Assembly (NCBI GenBank): GCA_024401745.1
Contig: JAKSKK010000002.1
Span: forward strand, 23,945 to 87,944
DNA: 64,000 nt
Source: Bacteroidales bacterium
Lineage (GTDB): Bacteria; Bacteroidota; Bacteroidia; Bacteroidales; UBA932
Direction: 5' to 3'
Below the pieces are notes generated by a model. That model was not told where the DNA came from and searched no databases. It worked only from the letters and a program-made list of their open reading frames with translations. Numbering within the stretch: position 1 is the first letter of the stretch; each line of letters begins with the position of its first letter. Below are positions 63,063 through 64,000 of the stretch, one piece after another. A program made the position numbers and the translations under genes.

Positions 63063-63093
63063 CAAAGGTACAATGAAATTATTGGAAATCAAG
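63063..63093 (-). promoter_or_regulatory. Promoter of cdaA-mutS2 (CTTG-19-TACCTTTG)
   Basis: On the minus strand a TTG/CTTG -33 element (63090-63093) and a TACCTTTG -7 box (63063-63070) are 19 bases apart. The start codon is 10 bases (or 4 bases for the alternative ATG) downstream, so the mRNA is near-leaderless. Confidence 0.65.
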
Positions 63094-63095
63094 TG

Positions 63096-63127
63096 TTTGG
63101 AATTCATAAAAATAAGTTGTATATTTG
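63096..63127 (+). promoter_or_regulatory. Promoter of the ribosomal operon (TTTG-20-TATATTTG)
   Basis: TTTG at 63096-63099 and TATATTTG at 63120-63127 are 20 bases apart, with C following the -7 box. Its -33 element is only two bases from that of cdaA on the other strand. A leader of about 55 bases with a weak GCCC/GGGC hairpin (63130-63145) precedes rplC. Confidence 0.7.
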
Positions 63128-63188
63128 CAGCCCGCAAAAATGGGCGGAAATATTTAAAGTATTTATAAACAATTAGTTAATTAAACCA

Positions 63189-63815
63189 ATGCCTGGATTA
63201 ATTGGAAAGAAAATCGGAATGACATCCGTTTTCGGTGCTGATGGTAAGAACATACCATGCACCGTCATCGAGGCTGGTCCGTGCGTTGTTACGCAAATCC
63301 GCACCGTGGAGACCGACGGTTATTCTGCAGTGCAGCTTGCCTATGACGAAACAACAGAGAAGCACACCAGCGCGCCTCTTCAGGGGCATTTCAAGAAGGC
63401 AGGAGTAGCTCCCATGAAAAAGCTCGTCGAGTTCGAGAACGACTTCGAGGGAGAGCTCAAGCTCGGAGACAAGCTCACAGTCGAGAACATCTTCACCGAG
63501 GATGTGAAGTTCTGTGACGTTGTCGGCACTTCTAAAGGTAAGGGTTTCCAGGGCGTTGTACACCGTTATGGTTTCGCCGGCGTCGGCGGCCAGACTCACG
63601 GTCAGCACAACCGTCTTCGTCACCCCGGTTCAATGGGCGCATCTTCATGGCCTAGCCGCGTACTCCCCGGAATGCGCATGGGCGGTCACATGGGAAATGC
63701 CCGCGTGAAGGTATTCAACCTTCAGGTTGTCAAGGTCATCCCTGAGAACAACATCGTTGTCGTAAAGGGTTCAGTACCTGGTTCAAAAGGTTCTTATGTA
63801 GTTCTGGAGGCTTAA
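63189..63815 (+). CDS. rplC: 50S ribosomal protein L3
   Basis: L3 is one of the first proteins to bind 23S rRNA. The 208-residue protein has [16 protein letters not shown] at the N-terminus and the loop [30 protein letters not shown], here given only by its landmarks [10 protein letters not shown] and [12 protein letters not shown]. Codon use is strongly biased. In many Bacteroidota rpsJ precedes rplC; here the promoter is directly upstream of rplC. Confidence 0.99.
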   Translation: MPGLIGKKIGMTSVFGADGKNIPCTVIEAGPCVVTQIRTVETDGYSAVQLAYDETTEKHTSAPLQGHFKKAGVAPMKKLVEFENDFEGELKLGDKLTVENIFTEDVKFCDVVGTSKGKGFQGVVHRYGFAGVGGQTHGQHNRLRHPGSMGASSWPSRVLPGMRMGGHMGNARVKVFNLQVVKVIPENNIVVVKGSVPGSKGSYVVLEA

Positions 63816-63819
63816 GAGT

Positions 63820-64000
63820 ATGAAATTACCAGTTTTGAAAATCGACGGAACCCAGTCAGGTAAGGAAGTCGAGCTCGCAGATGCAGTTTTCGCAATCGAG
63901 CCTAATGATCACGCAATTTATCTTGACGTAGTACAGTATCTCGCAAACCAGCGTCACGGAAACGCTGACACCAAGGATCGCAGCGAGAACGCACACAGCA
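63820..64000 (+). CDS. rplD: 50S ribosomal protein L4 (5' part; cut by window end)
   Basis: The first 60 codons begin [19 protein letters not shown] and contain [23 protein letters not shown], the conserved N-terminal part of L4 that leads into its rRNA-binding loop. The ATG lies four bases after the rplC stop, the normal S10-operon order (L3, L4). Confidence 0.97.
   Translation, partial: MKLPVLKIDGTQSGKEVELADAVFAIEPNDHAIYLDVVQYLANQRHGNADTKDRSENAHS

Noticed and set aside
62177-63076. A 299-codon frame opposite mutS2 and cdaA
   Set aside because: It covers two well-supported genes and their promoter, and has Tyr/His/Ala-rich composition typical of a shadow frame.
63128-63188. Riboswitch or ribosomal-protein autoregulatory leader before rplC
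   Set aside because: Only a weak four-pair hairpin is visible in a leader of about 55 bases, too little to support a structured regulatory RNA.

Overview
The window is a gene-dense stretch of a Bacteroidales (Bacteroidota) chromosome. The evidence for this is the many lipoproteins with short Bacteroidota-style signal peptides, the -7 boxes of the form TAnnTTTG close to start codons, the near absence of Shine-Dalgarno sequences, and family-restricted proteins (DUF5106, DUF4493, PCMD, DUF4988/collagen-like, BACON, S46 dipeptidyl-peptidase, fimbrillin-like). GC content is high for the order; Rikenellaceae or a Cryptobacteroides-like lineage is possible, but I cannot settle this from the window. 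I see no insertion sequence, prophage, CRISPR array, tRNA or rRNA.

Layout. 1-6271 (minus): a secreted protein cut by the window edge, a GH106-like lipoprotein, and a large HExxH/beta-propeller/barrel protein. 6326-13612 (plus): a DUF5106 thioredoxin-like lipoprotein, a GH3 glycosidase, an aldose 1-epimerase, thyA, folA and a sodium-coupled amino-acid transporter. 13678-21175 (plus): mutS, tsaD, a glycosyltransferase and a YfhO-family membrane protein. The last gene carries an unusual in-frame palindromic segment. 21172-24064 (minus): rsmA, mrp, rnhB and an XRE regulator with a candidate operator, diverging from a small conserved-looking ORF. 24501-30471 (plus): a divergent EF-G paralogue, an S46 dipeptidyl-peptidase and aspS. 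30700-34108 (plus): two tandem lipoproteins with coiled coils and collagen-like triplets. 34195-38094 (minus): a BACON lipoprotein and an M6 metalloprotease. 38161-44023 (plus): murB, murA, a compact aspartokinase-homoserine dehydrogenase, dapB and dapA, which supply cell-wall precursors; ddh faces them. 44955-58291 (plus): a ten-gene run of surface and envelope genes (fimbrillin-like, three DUF4493 lipoproteins, one of them with PCMD, two small barrels, a second PCMD lipoprotein, a GH2 galactosidase) ending in dapF. 58273-63052 (minus): manC, yraN, mutS2 and cdaA. 63189-64000 (plus): start of a ribosomal-protein operon at rplC.

How the genes fit together. Three themes recur. The first is cell-wall precursor synthesis: MurA/MurB plus a DAP supply containing both Ddh and DapF. 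The second is the outer surface: glycosidases, lipoproteins, secreted peptidases and small barrels. The third is information processing: mutS, mutS2, tsaD, rsmA, rnhB, aspS, EF-G paralogue and ribosomal proteins. The observations I would check first are the EF-G paralogue lacking the catalytic His, the compact ThrA with altered homoserine-dehydrogenase residues, the palindromic insert in the YfhO gene, the back-to-back promoters of cdaA and the ribosomal operon, and the uncharacterised DUF4493/PCMD surface operon.
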